A stretch of DNA of 64,000 nt from a bacterium (GCA_018062085.1 JAGOSY010000005.1:62001-126000), one strand, 5' to 3'; shown: positions 51,270 to 60,519, counted from the stretch's first letter. Numbers and translations: made by a program. Notes: generated from the sequence alone by a model not told the origin.

Positions 51270-51713
51270 ATGAATCGCTACGCAGTCATTTCCCTCGCAG
51301 CAGTCTTTTCGCTGGTGGCTACAGGTTTCTCGATGGCTCCGTGCCAAGCTCAATTCCTCAAGACCCTTCAAGACAGCTTGCTCGGTGGTCAAAATGGCCA
51401 GCAGCAAGGTACTGCCCTTAGTCAGCAGCCGCCGGCTCTGGTTGGCACGGTCAATTTGCCTCCGGCTCAGTATCTGATGACCAATGTGCAAAGCGGTCAG
51501 GCATTTTACGTAACAGTGCAGAATGGCCAGATGTTCCTCGGTGGCCAGCAAGTCGCTCCCCAGAATTTCCAGTCTAATCAAGCTCCGTTGACTCAACAGC
51601 AAACTCAGCAAGGCAGTGGCGGATTTGGTGGAATGGTGAAAAACGGCTTGGGTAACTTCTTGCAGAACCAGATTGCGCCACAGCAAGGGCAGCAGCTAAC
51701 GCCTAATCCGTAG
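51270..51713 (+). CDS. Secreted Gln-rich protein
   Basis: 147 residues. AAGGAG before the ATG. Signal peptide (cleavage near C-Q-A-Q); the mature chain is Gln/Gly/Asn-rich with a central ordered piece (Y-L-M-T-N-V-Q-S-G-Q-A-F-Y-V-T-V-Q-N-G-Q) that looks like a small beta unit. No enzyme motif. Probably an extracellular or matrix protein. Confidence 0.68.
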   Translation: MNRYAVISLAAVFSLVATGFSMAPCQAQFLKTLQDSLLGGQNGQQQGTALSQQPPALVGTVNLPPAQYLMTNVQSGQAFYVTVQNGQMFLGGQQVAPQNFQSNQAPLTQQQTQQGSGGFGGMVKNGLGNFLQNQIAPQQGQQLTPNP

Positions 51714-51773
51714 TTAGTTCTCGGTCGTAGCTTCGCTGTCAGCTAATAGCTGGGTAAATTGCAGTATGGGCGC

Positions 51774-52508
51774 TCAAGAAGCCTGATGTGCTTTCTCTTC
51801 TTTTTTCTTGCGGGTTGCCGCCAGATTGAGAAATTCAACGAAGACAGAAAAGGCCATGGCTCCGTATATGTAGCCTTTGGCGATGTGGTGACCAAGCGCG
51901 TCTCCAACGAGCACGACACCAATGAGCAGTAGAAAACTCAGGGCTAGCATTTTTACTGTCGGATGTTTGGAAATGAAATTGCTGACTGATGTTGAGAATA
52001 TCATCATGGTAATGACCGAGATTACGACAGCTGTAACCATGATCCACAACTCGTCTACCATGCCCACTGCGGTGATTACTGAATCTAGTGAGAACACTAT
52101 ATCTAGTATCATGATTTGAATTAGAGTGCCGATGAATGTAGAATTCTTCTTCGACGAAAGTTCGTCACCTTCTCCTTCTATGCGCTCGTGAATCTCTCTA
52201 GTGGCCTTGGCGACGAGAAATAGACCACCACCAAGTAGTAGCAGATCGCGTCCTGAAAATGGATGGTGGAATACTTCGAAGAGCGGAGCCTTGAGGCTCA
52301 TTACCCAGGAAAGAGAGAACAACAGCATGATGCGAGTCAGCATAGCCAAAGCCAGCCCGAGCATTCTTGCCTTGCGCCGTTGATGTTCAGGCAATCTCGA
52401 AGCCAAAATCGAGATAAAGATGATGTTGTCGATGCCAAGTACTATTTCCATTGCAGTGAGCGACATTAATGCGGCTGCAATCTCGGTATCGATTAGTAAG
52501 AAGTCCAT
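51774..52508 (-). CDS. TerC-family integral membrane protein
   Basis: 244 residues from ATG 52508, chosen because GGGAAT lies before it and the family begins with a short acidic stretch; an earlier start at 52544 is possible. Seven to eight membrane segments. TerC signatures: E-I-V-L-G-I-D-N-I-I-F-I near the start and D-I-V-F-S-L-D-S-V-I-T-A-V-G in the middle, each with the conserved acidic residues. TerC/Alx proteins export Mn2+ or Ca2+ and assist metalation of exported proteins. Monocistronic. Confidence 0.92.
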   Translation of the reverse strand: MDFLLIDTEIAAALMSLTAMEIVLGIDNIIFISILASRLPEHQRRKARMLGLALAMLTRIMLLFSLSWVMSLKAPLFEVFHHPFSGRDLLLLGGGLFLVAKATREIHERIEGEGDELSSKKNSTFIGTLIQIMILDIVFSLDSVITAVGMVDELWIMVTAVVISVITMMIFSTSVSNFISKHPTVKMLALSFLLLIGVVLVGDALGHHIAKGYIYGAMAFSVFVEFLNLAATRKKKEEKAHQAS

Positions 52509-52655
52509 ATTATTCCCATTCGTGGCTCGTACCTTTCGCCGCAAGCATGCGCGAAAATTTCAGTGCCGTCGACAGCTTAGCATTCAGGCTGTATCGATTT
52601 GTCTTGCGATTGCGCGCATTGTGAAAGATTTCGATATGGCAGTGGTTTTGTGCGT

Positions 52656-53429
52656 TTAATAAAATCCAGCATCTTTGAGCATATCGTCGGTAGTCTCTGC
52701 TGTAGGAGGCAAAATGATTGCTTCCGCTTTTTCTGCCTTTGGATAGTTTTTAGCCGAAAAAATTGAAGTATCAACTTTTACTTGAGCAATAGCTTTTGTC
52801 TTTAAGCGAAACGCCCTTTCTTTGTCTTCTAGGTGCAGCAGGCTGACTGGCACTTGCTGGCATCCACGTGGGACATCGTAGAATTTTGTTAGAATCGCGA
52901 TTGCATTATTTGAGACATTTTTGCATTGAACAGCAGTGTAACGGACATCCGTTGAGTAGCTCTTTTGCTGGGCTTTTTCAAATTTATTGAAGTTGAAAAG
53001 GTCATCTATCCTATTCTTGCTATTTGAGAAATATAAGGTGGCCGGTAGTGCCATAAAGGCAACAGGCCTTTTTTTATATTCATTGATGTTGCCAAAGTTG
53101 CATCCGAATCTCTGCACTGGGAAACCTTCCCAGTTGGTGCCACTTGCATAGCGTAATTTTTTTCTGTCACTAATTAGTTGCACTTCCCATTTTGGTGCTT
53201 TACTAAATAGATAGAAGTCTCGATCTAGTGAGTCAATCCTCAGTGCATCGTTTGAAATGTAGACAGTGCACTGCCCCCACGCAGAAGATACTTGTGATAA
53301 TTTCCAGGCTAGTACTTGAGGATTTGCTTCGGTTCTTTGAACTAAAAATAGAGCGCAAAATATGCAGGCTAAAAGTAGAAGTGAAAGTCTTTTGTAGCTC
53401 AAGTTTGTAAGGAGCGATGTTGGGCGCAA
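52656..53429 (-). CDS. Secreted protein of an undescribed family (copy 2)
   Basis: 257 residues with a signal peptide (core L-S-L-L-L-L-A-C-I-F-C-A-L-F, cleavage near T-E-A-N). Paralogue of the protein at 8199-8978 by the shared Y-I-S-N-D-A-L-R-I and F-Y-L-F-S-K-A-P-K-W-E-V segments. Contains additional Cys pairs (C-N-F-G-N, C-K-N-V, G-C-Q-Q-V) absent from copy 1. No enzyme motif. The C-terminal part is basic then acidic (A-E-T-T-D-D-M-L-K-D). Confidence 0.72.
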   Translation of the reverse strand: MRPTSLLTNLSYKRLSLLLLACIFCALFLVQRTEANPQVLAWKLSQVSSAWGQCTVYISNDALRIDSLDRDFYLFSKAPKWEVQLISDRKKLRYASGTNWEGFPVQRFGCNFGNINEYKKRPVAFMALPATLYFSNSKNRIDDLFNFNKFEKAQQKSYSTDVRYTAVQCKNVSNNAIAILTKFYDVPRGCQQVPVSLLHLEDKERAFRLKTKAIAQVKVDTSIFSAKNYPKAEKAEAIILPPTAETTDDMLKDAGFY

Positions 53430-53456
53430 ATTAATTTCTCGATTTATATTGGCGAA

Positions 53457-55241
53457 TTATGTTCCCAGATCTGTTGTACTTGCGCTTGTGCCAGTGCCGT
53501 CTTGGTACATTTCAATGCCCGGAAGCGACTTCGCTACGGCTTTGAGTTCTACAGGTGTTGAGCTAATCTTTGCACCATCGATTCCACTGGCCGCGTGGGA
53601 GAGCGCAGGCTTAGTTGGGTTGGCAGAGATTACTTTGTCGCCATGGCCAGCGTCGGCAGCGTGACTGCTAGTGTGACTGCCGGAGGCATGACTGATGTTC
53701 TGATTGCCAGCATGGCTTATATCGTGGCCACTTGCGTGCCCTCCAGTATGGTTGATACCGTGGGCGGTGCTGTGGCTGGCGCCTGCGTGACTGCCGGTGT
53801 GATTACTCGAGATCTGATTGCTGTGGCCATTGGCTAAATGATTTCCCGCGGCGTGATTTCCGGCGACATGACCGCCAGCGTGTCCAGCCGCTGTATGCGA
53901 GGCTCCGTGTTCAGCGCCATTCATATGTAGCTGCTGACCAGGGTGAATCAAATTAGGATTGCTGCCAACCACATCAGTGTTATTGCTGTAGAGGTCTTTC
54001 CAGTGTTCGCCGCCGCCCAGGTTGTCTTTAGAGATATCCCAGAGGTTGTCACCAGCTTTAACTGTGTAGTCTTGAGCTAGGTGCTGGCCGTCTAGGCCTC
54101 CGGCTCCTGGTAATTGCAGTTCAGTGCCAGGCATGATTAGGCGCGGGTTGTTGCCGATTATGCCTTCGTTGAGTTTGTAGATTTCGCCCCAGCGGGTGCT
54201 GTCGCCCATGTGTTTACCGGCGAGGTCCCACAAGTTGTCGCCTTCTTTTACTGTATAAGAAGTATTTTCTGGAGCGTCTGATGCGGCTTGTCCGTCGCCT
54301 TGTCCATCTACCCCTTGTCCGCCAGCGCCGTTTTGTGCCGCGTTGGCATCATTTACTGGATTGCCGTTAGCATCTAGTCCTGCGCCACTGTTTTGTCCGT
54401 CGGCTCCGCTTGCGCTACGCTCGAGGCCGGCTCCCGGCTGAGCGCCTTGCATTTGATAATTTTGATTTGCTGGTAATTGATTCTGTAAGCTTTGAGGGTC
54501 AACAGCCTGCCCGGTATTGGGGCCGAGGGTTGAGCCGAATCCACCGCCAGGGTCCATGGCTAAAAGGTTGTTCTCACCAGCTGGAGCGAAATTGAGAGCT
54601 GTTTCTTGCCCGGCTTGCTCAAAGAGTGGTTTACCAAATGGAGCGCCACCATTAACGTTGAGGTCAGGAGCGTTGGCAAAGCTGTGGTCTAGCGATACTC
54701 CTGGGCCGTCTAGTGGCTCTGAAGAGTTGAAGGAGAGTAGATTCTTGTTGTTGAGCGGCTCAAGGCTCGTAGCGTCGCCCAGGGTTGTTAAGCCGGGGGC
54801 GTCGTCTGGGAGTAAATTGAGGTCTATGCCCAAATGCTCGGTGAGGCCGCCGATGCCGTCCATGATTTGGCCGGTGATGGGGTCGAGCATCGAGAGCATG
54901 TCGTTGCCGCCGAAGAATGAGCCGAGAAACTCGAAGAATGAAGAAGCCAGGCCGAGGTGTCCAGGCATCTTCATAATCATGTTGATGAGCGGGGACATTT
55001 GCTCAGCGCCAGGAATGGGCATACCGGCTGGAGTCAGGGCGGCCGCTTCCATTCCTGATGGAGTGGGCATCGATGGTAAGAACGATTCGGCGCCCTGGGG
55101 CTTAAAGAAGTTCGTGGCGGCAGAAATGTCTTTCGGGCTGCTCAGTTGGGTCTGCACATCAGCCCTGACGGCCGTGAATGACTCCGTGGGATGCGGAGCC
55201 TCAGGGATACCGTCTAACGGTAGGGCTTTTTCTGCTTGCAT
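53457..55241 (-). CDS. LysM protein with His/Gly-rich tail
   Basis: 594 residues without a normal signal peptide. The N-terminal 330 residues are disordered, Pro/Gly/Asn/Gln-rich. Two LysM domains (about 330-380 and 390-440) read Y-T-V-K-E-G-D-N-L-W-D-L-A-G and Y-T-V-K-A-G-D-N-L-W-D-I-S-K and end in N-P-R-L-I-M-P-G and N-P-N-L-I-H-P-G. The last 130 residues are His/Gly/Ser/Ala-rich (G-H-A-S-G-H-D-I-S-H-A-G type). LysM implies peptidoglycan contact; the tail may bind metal. Secretion route unknown. Confidence 0.75.
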   Translation of the reverse strand: MQAEKALPLDGIPEAPHPTESFTAVRADVQTQLSSPKDISAATNFFKPQGAESFLPSMPTPSGMEAAALTPAGMPIPGAEQMSPLINMIMKMPGHLGLASSFFEFLGSFFGGNDMLSMLDPITGQIMDGIGGLTEHLGIDLNLLPDDAPGLTTLGDATSLEPLNNKNLLSFNSSEPLDGPGVSLDHSFANAPDLNVNGGAPFGKPLFEQAGQETALNFAPAGENNLLAMDPGGGFGSTLGPNTGQAVDPQSLQNQLPANQNYQMQGAQPGAGLERSASGADGQNSGAGLDANGNPVNDANAAQNGAGGQGVDGQGDGQAASDAPENTSYTVKEGDNLWDLAGKHMGDSTRWGEIYKLNEGIIGNNPRLIMPGTELQLPGAGGLDGQHLAQDYTVKAGDNLWDISKDNLGGGEHWKDLYSNNTDVVGSNPNLIHPGQQLHMNGAEHGASHTAAGHAGGHVAGNHAAGNHLANGHSNQISSNHTGSHAGASHSTAHGINHTGGHASGHDISHAGNQNISHASGSHTSSHAADAGHGDKVISANPTKPALSHAASGIDGAKISSTPVELKAVAKSLPGIEMYQDGTGTSASTTDLGT

Positions 55242-55979
55242 TAATTAGTAAGTCGGCGGAGGAATTTGCCATTATTGAGGCAAGAGTGAGCGCTTGTCAA
55301 GCAGAAATGTTGGCTGCCTTACAAAATCAATGAAACTAGCTTTCTATCTCTGTTTCGCGTGGGGAATTTACGACATATTGGCTCTTGCCAAGATATGCCT
55401 TATGATCAGATACTATATCTCGTTAAGTACAACAAAGAAGTTCTCTTGGCGGAGGACTAGTTGATCGAAAACAAGGTGGAGGTTTGCAGTCGATCTAAGT
55501 GGCAATGGCGACAATTGTTTTGACCAACAGTTGTTTTGACCAACAATTGGCAAAGGCGGGAATTGAATGCGAGGCAGAAGACTGTCTATCACCGTTGGGT
55601 CCTCTTATAGAGATCACTCAGCAGGTACTGGAAAAAGAACCGACCTACTTTCGAGCTATTCGGAAAGAGTGCTAACAGATGGCTACCGTGCTTACCTGCG
55701 AGGGGATAAGCTCAATGGCCGCGCCGAGCACTTTATGGAGCAAACGAAGTGCAAGAATGAAGGTCAAACTAGACACAGTAGACCGACGGAGGTCTCACGC
55801 CTCCGCCACCTAGAAGGGCGTTTTGAGTGGGTTTTAACCCTGCGAGAAAAGGTCACTCTATTTCTGTTGAACGCATGTCGAATCCAACATCACAACCGAC
55901 TACAGAGGAGGCCAGTGCGCAGATCGAAACGTTTAACTTGATCTGGCTCTAGAGCTTAACTAAATCCTGATTGTTGAGC
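55242..55979. other. 738-base gap between secreted-protein genes
   Basis: Apart from one doubtful open frame (55567-55941), no gene is seen. It contains a tandem-like stretch (GTTTTGACCAACA and AGTTGTTTTGACCAACA near 55515-55550). It may be the remains of a mobile element. Confidence 0.4.
55567..55941 (+). CDS. Doubtful ORF, possible transposase remnant
   Basis: 124 codons, Arg-rich. A short segment (V-L-T-D-G-Y-R-A-Y-L-R) resembles the second catalytic-Asp region of IS66-type transposases, and the end (L-N-A-C-R-I-Q-H-H-N-R-L-Q-R-R-P) looks like a transposase C-terminus. No inverted repeats, no N-terminal domain, weak ribosome site. If real it is a decayed fragment; it could equally be a spurious frame. 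Confidence 0.3.
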   Translation: MRGRRLSITVGSSYRDHSAGTGKRTDLLSSYSERVLTDGYRAYLRGDKLNGRAEHFMEQTKCKNEGQTRHSRPTEVSRLRHLEGRFEWVLTLREKVTLFLLNACRIQHHNRLQRRPVRRSKRLT

Positions 55980-57053
55980 TTAAAACGCTAGATTGAAGGC
56001 GCGCCACATACTCGATTGAGAGTAATTTGTGGTACTGGGAAAAAATACTGAATTCGCTGCATTTGGATAAATTCCAGGGCCCGACGAACCAATCGCGCCC
56101 TGGAATTTTCCTATGTTGAAAGAAGCTAAAGGCGCACCAACCGCGGGATAGCCGTAGGGGCCGCCACCATAGGGATAGCCATAGGGGTAGCCGTAACCAG
56201 CATTGCCGTATCCAGAATTACCATAGCCATAATAGGGATTGCCACCACCGGCGAAGCTATTGAAAGTGTTCCAGGGGGTATAGCCACCACCATAATAGCC
56301 ATTGTTGTAACCGTTGTTTAATCCGTTGTAATAGTTCGGGCCGCCAAGGCTTATGCCACCACGGCCGCCACCAAAGCTGATTGAGATTCCGGGCCGGTAG
56401 TTAGGGTTCCCATAGGGGTTTCCGTAGCCGGGATAACCATAGCCTGGGTAGCCAAAGCCATATCCTGGATTTCCGTACTGGGGATAACCATAGCCATTGC
56501 CATAACCTGGATAGCCGAAGCCGTATCCGGGATTGCCCAAGGCCCGATAGTTCAAGTTAGGGTTTACGTAGCCCGGCATGTTGTAACCAGGCACGCCGTA
56601 TCCAAATGGAGTCGGTCCGGCAAAGCCATAGAACGGCAGTGGTTGGAAGGTATTTTCAATCTGGTTGACGAATGGTTTTACACCACTGCCTGCCCAGGGG
56701 TCATCGGCTGAATCTTTGAGCGGTACTATGTTTCCCTTGGGGTCCACTGACACGCCTACGCGGCTTAAATCAATGGGAATCATTGGTTTTGGCTTGGGCT
56801 TGGTCTTAGGATCTGTCACCTCTTCCATGAACATATCGCCATTTTCGCCAAGAAATGCTTCGCCATCATCTTTGGCGGCAGGCTGACCTGCTATGGCGGG
56901 AGCTGCGGTCGCCAGGCTAAAGACGCCCAAAACGCCTGAAGTGCAGAGCAAAGACAATGCCAATAACTTAGAAGCCATCAGCCTAGCAGTTGATATTTTG
57001 GAAGACGAAAATCTAGAAGTAAGAGGTTGCCTATTTTTCGCTGTCATTGCCAT
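55980..57053 (-). CDS. Secreted Gly/Tyr/Pro-rich repeat protein
   Basis: 357 residues. A signal peptide (core L-L-A-L-S-L-L-C-T-S-G-V-L-G-V-F) follows about 25 basic residues (a start at ATG 56978 would give a normal-length signal). An acidic region leads into 150 residues of G-Y-G-F-G-Y-P-G-Y-G-N type repeats, then a short hydrophobic end. The repeat resembles structural or adhesive surface proteins; no enzyme motif. The start overlaps the end of the upstream gene by 23 bases if 57053 is used. Function unknown. Confidence 0.65.
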   Translation of the reverse strand: MAMTAKNRQPLTSRFSSSKISTARLMASKLLALSLLCTSGVLGVFSLATAAPAIAGQPAAKDDGEAFLGENGDMFMEEVTDPKTKPKPKPMIPIDLSRVGVSVDPKGNIVPLKDSADDPWAGSGVKPFVNQIENTFQPLPFYGFAGPTPFGYGVPGYNMPGYVNPNLNYRALGNPGYGFGYPGYGNGYGYPQYGNPGYGFGYPGYGYPGYGNPYGNPNYRPGISISFGGGRGGISLGGPNYYNGLNNGYNNGYYGGGYTPWNTFNSFAGGGNPYYGYGNSGYGNAGYGYPYGYPYGGGPYGYPAVGAPLASFNIGKFQGAIGSSGPGIYPNAANSVFFPSTTNYSQSSMWRAFNLAF

Positions 57054-58131
57054 TGCTATCCATCGGTTGATCGTTCACAAGCGGCATGATTGATCCACCA
57101 TTACCAGTATTGCTAGCGGGAATGACACTGCCTGGTTGGGCACCATTGTTGATACCATTAGAGAACATGCTGCCGGAGTTGCTGCCGGAACCACTAGCTG
57201 ATGGAGTTCCGCTGCCTGCTACCATGTTGGCTCCTGTGCTAGTCCCCGCGTTAGTTCCTGCGTTAGTCCCGCTGCCAGTGGCGATGTCTTGGGTGGCGCT
57301 CTCGCCGAAGACATTGCGTACTTTGTTCACGAGCGCCAATATCGGTTGATAGATTTGATCAGGAAGTTTGCTTGAAACTGATTGCGAGATTCCCATTTTC
57401 TCTCCAGTTACTTCGGCTACTGGCTCTTGGGCCTCATTTTTGCGTAACTTAGAGGCAATGACATTAACCCAGAATTGAGCGTGAACTTTGAGCCCGGTAA
57501 TGCGGTCAATTCTAATTTCGCCTTCGGTTTTCTCACTTAAATCAAACGAAATAGTCTTGTCAAAACCTACTTCGGAAACCCCTTTTTGATCTATCGGTTT
57601 GACTACTTTCTCGTTCAGCACAATCTCGATATGATGGCCATCATCGGTTTTGGCAATAGATATTTTTTCTGCTCCAACGTCTTTGAAGGCTTTCGCTACT
57701 TCAGTACCAAAGCTGCTTGGTTCGACTAAGCGATAGAGTGATGAAAGCTGGCTTACGTCTTTATCTAAGTCTGGGTCAGCGCTGCCTGCTGGAAGTGCTG
57801 CTTTGGCTTGGTCAAAGAAGTCTGATGCTGAGCTGAAGTTCTTCATTTGTAGCGAACATTCACCCATGCGCCTCAAGGTTTTTTCAATCGTGGCCTGTTG
57901 CTCTTGCTTCTCCGCTCCGGCCAAACCTTCGTTGCTTTTCTCCAATTCGAGGCGCAGTTTGTCCCACTGACTTTGGGCACGTTTATAGTCACTTTGTTCA
58001 AAAGATCTTTGAGCCGAAGTGTCGTAGCGTTCAAGCTTGGGGCTTAATGCCAAAGCATCGCTTACGCTGAAAGAAAGAGCTAGCAATGCGGTGATTGGCA
58101 AAAGGCTTTTGATTTTCATGGAGCTTGGCAT
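57031..58131 (-). CDS. Secreted protein, helical N-terminus and Gly/Ser/Thr tail
   Basis: 366 residues with signal peptide (cleavage near A-L-A-L). Residues 30-120 are helical and TPR-like (F-E-Q-S-D-Y-K-R-A-Q-S-Q-W-D and M-G-E-C-S-L-Q-M-K-N-F). Residues 130-240 form a mixed alpha/beta domain (I-S-I-A-K-T-D-D-G-H-H-I-E-I-V-L). The tail is a Gly/Ser/Ala/Asn/Thr-rich disordered stretch. First gene of a likely pair with the Gly/Tyr-rich protein gene it overlaps. No known family. Confidence 0.65.
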   Translation of the reverse strand: MPSSMKIKSLLPITALLALSFSVSDALALSPKLERYDTSAQRSFEQSDYKRAQSQWDKLRLELEKSNEGLAGAEKQEQQATIEKTLRRMGECSLQMKNFSSASDFFDQAKAALPAGSADPDLDKDVSQLSSLYRLVEPSSFGTEVAKAFKDVGAEKISIAKTDDGHHIEIVLNEKVVKPIDQKGVSEVGFDKTISFDLSEKTEGEIRIDRITGLKVHAQFWVNVIASKLRKNEAQEPVAEVTGEKMGISQSVSSKLPDQIYQPILALVNKVRNVFGESATQDIATGSGTNAGTNAGTSTGANMVAGSGTPSASGSGSNSGSMFSNGINNGAQPGSVIPASNTGNGGSIMPLVNDQPMDSNGNDSEK

Positions 58132-58239
58132 CCTCTCGGTAAATAGCGACTACACTAGCGAAACTGTGGGCTTATCAACTTAGGTTCCCTCTGCTGTGTA
58201 AGAATGCCCATATTCCGTAGACAATTTTAGGAACCAATT

Positions 58240-59574
58240 TTGACTTCTAATGGTGACACAAAGATTAGTGAAATTAGGGAAAAGCCTGAAAATTTGGCTC
58301 CGGCTGGTTCGCTTGAAATCTGGTCATGGGCCATGTTTGATTTCGCTAACTCTAGCTATACCACAGTGGTCACCACGGCAATCTTCAATGCCTACTTCGT
58401 CAAGACCGTGGCTAGCGGCGTTGAGCTTTCCACTGCCACTCTTTATCTGACATGTTCGCTAGGTCTAGCCAACCTCTTGGTGGTTCTGACGGCCCCAGTG
58501 GTGGGTGCCATCGCTGATGCTTTTGCCGTTAAGAAGCGTTTTCTCTTTGTTTCAAGTCTTGCTTGTGTCGTGTGCACCGCTTGTTTGTCTTTGATCCATC
58601 AAGGTGATGTGGCGCTGGCCATGACTCTTTTGGTGCTTTCCAATTTCGCTTTTGGCACTTCTGAGAATTTAATCGCGGCGTTTCTGCCTGAGATCGCCAC
58701 TCCAGAGAGAATGGGGCGCATTTCAGCATTTGGCTGGACTCTCGGATACATCGGCGGCATAGCCGTTTTAGGCGCCTGTCTAGCATATGTTTCTTGGGCA
58801 CAGAAAGCAGGGCAGACCCCGGCTCAGTTTGTGCCGGTAACAATGCTATTTGTTGCAGTCATCTTCACTAGTGCTGCTGCACCGACTTTTATTTGGCTGA
58901 AAGAGCGAGCTAAGCGCGCTGTCGTGAATAACAAGTTGAGTGAAATTGCCAGTGGCGCGTTTAAACAGGTGTTCGACACAATTGCCGATGCTAAAAAACA
59001 TCGCGACCTTTTCACATTTTTGCTGTCGCTTCTCTGCTATAGCTGCGGCAGTACAACCGTTGTTGCTCTTGCCGCAGTTTATGCTGAGCAGGTGATGGGC
59101 TTTAAGACCAGCGAGTCAATCATCTTGATTATGGTTGTAAACGTGACAGCGGCAGTCGGTGCCTTTATTTTTGGATTCATTCAGGACAAAGTTGGTTCTG
59201 TGCGCACTATTGCCGTTACCCTGGCGCTCTGGTCTCTGGCCATTTTCATTGCCTTTGCTACGACAAACAAGGAAGGTTTTTGGTTGGCTGCCAATATTAT
59301 GGGAATTGCCATGGGGGCTAGTGCTTCAGCCGGAAGAGCCTTGGTTGGCCGGCTTTCTCCTGCTGGTCGCTCGGCAGAATTCTTTGGCTTGTGGGGTTTG
59401 TCTGTGAAACTATCGGCCATAATTGGGCCGATGACTTATGGTCTAGTAACTTACCTAAGTGTATCTAACTATCGATTGGCATTGCTCTCCACTTTGATGT
59501 TTTTCATTTTGGGACTTGTGATTGTTTTCTTCGTTGATGAAAAGCGAGGCCGTCAGCAGGCACTTTTAGGCTAG
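58240..59574 (+). CDS. UMF1-type MFS transporter
   Basis: 444 residues from TTG 58240 (AGGA seven bases before). Twelve membrane segments; W-A-M-F-D-F-A-N-S-S-Y-T-T-V-V-T near the start, V-V-G-A-I-A-D and L-G-Y-I-G-G-I match the UMF1 (Atg22-like) branch of the major facilitator family, whose members move amino acids, peptides or nucleotides between compartments. Substrate not readable. Followed by the hydrolase gene 53 bases later. Confidence 0.88.
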   Translation: MTSNGDTKISEIREKPENLAPAGSLEIWSWAMFDFANSSYTTVVTTAIFNAYFVKTVASGVELSTATLYLTCSLGLANLLVVLTAPVVGAIADAFAVKKRFLFVSSLACVVCTACLSLIHQGDVALAMTLLVLSNFAFGTSENLIAAFLPEIATPERMGRISAFGWTLGYIGGIAVLGACLAYVSWAQKAGQTPAQFVPVTMLFVAVIFTSAAAPTFIWLKERAKRAVVNNKLSEIASGAFKQVFDTIADAKKHRDLFTFLLSLLCYSCGSTTVVALAAVYAEQVMGFKTSESIILIMVVNVTAAVGAFIFGFIQDKVGSVRTIAVTLALWSLAIFIAFATTNKEGFWLAANIMGIAMGASASAGRALVGRLSPAGRSAEFFGLWGLSVKLSAIIGPMTYGLVTYLSVSNYRLALLSTLMFFILGLVIVFFVDEKRGRQQALLG

Positions 59575-59627
59575 TCGCCAGTCAGTTAATTGCAGGCACA
59601 GTTTTCGCAGTCTTAAGGAGTTTTGTT

Positions 59628-60467
59628 TTGAGCTTTATCACCGCACAAGATGGCACAAAGATTTTTTATAAAGATTGAGGCAATGGAAGCAATGGGAGTC
59701 ATGGACAGCCGCTGGTACTTAGTCACGGCTGGCCGCTCACAGCTGACGCTTGGGACGAGCAAATGTTTTTCTTGGCATCAAGCGGATACCGAGTTATTGC
59801 TCACGATCGTCGTGGCCACGGTCGCTCTGACCAGCCTTGGGAAGGCAACGACATGGACACTTACGCCGATGATTTGGCTGCTTTGACTGAAGCTCTTGAT
59901 TTAAGTAATGCTGTGCATGTGGGTCATTCTACCGGTGGTGGTGAGGTTGCCCGCTACATTGGCCGCCATGGCACTAAGCGTGTGGCCAAGGCTGTCTTAG
60001 TTGGCGCCGTCACGCCAATTATGCTCAAAAGCGCTAGCAACCCACATGGCACGCCCATGAAAGCCTTTGACGATATTCGCGAGGGCGTGGCTAACAATCG
60101 GTCACAGTTTTACAAAGACTTGAGTGGGCCATTTTACGGAGCTAACCGGGCTGATTCTAAGGTGACCGTTGGTCAGCGCGAACAGTTTTGGCTGCAAGGA
60201 ATGTCAGTTGGCTTGAAGGCTGCATACGATTGTGTCAAGGCATTTTCAGAAAGTGATTTTACCGAAGACTTGAAGAAAATCGATGTGCCGACATTGTTTA
60301 TACATGGCGACGATGATCAAATTGTGCCAATTGCGGCTTCAGCGATTCTTGCTTCTAAGCTTGTGAAAGGTTCAATTTTGAGTGTCTATGAAGGGGCACC
60401 CCATGGTTTGACTGCTACTCATCGTGAGCGGTTTCATAAAGAGCTATTGGCTTTCATAAAAGGTTAA
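59628..60467 (+). CDS. Alpha/beta hydrolase with in-frame TGA at codon 17
   Basis: 280 codons from TTG 59628 (AAGGAG seven bases upstream) to 60467. Frame-correct N-terminus ([15 protein letters not shown]), then TGA at 59676-59678, then G-N-G and a normal hydrolase ([12 protein letters not shown]). In haloperoxidase/arylesterase relatives the TGA position is a Trp (K-D-W-G), so TGG to TGA is the simplest reading. Catalytic Ser in G-H-S-T-G-G-G, Asp in H-G-D-D-D-Q-I-V-P and His in A-P-H-G-L-T are intact. Without read-through only an internal ATG (59763 or similar) could start a product lacking the oxyanion strand. Confidence 0.7.
59676..59678 (+). other. In-frame TGA at a normally Trp position
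   Basis: Codon 17 of the hydrolase frame reads GAT TGA GGC between Y-K-D and G-N-G. The family consensus here is K-D-W-G. Coding continues without further breaks for 263 codons. Confidence 0.7.
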
Positions 60468-60519
60468 AAACTTGCGCCAATTTAGTTCAATAAATAGTCG
60501 ATAGCGAGTTCAATTTGAA

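Noticed and set aside
55567-55941. Complete IS66-type insertion sequence
   Set aside because: Only a weak 11-residue resemblance; no terminal repeats, target duplication or partner genes were seen.
12307-59678. Genome-wide reassignment of UGA to Trp
   Set aside because: Many genes here end in TGA, including the overlapping ATGA junctions at 2835 and 13765, and Trp is encoded by TGG throughout.
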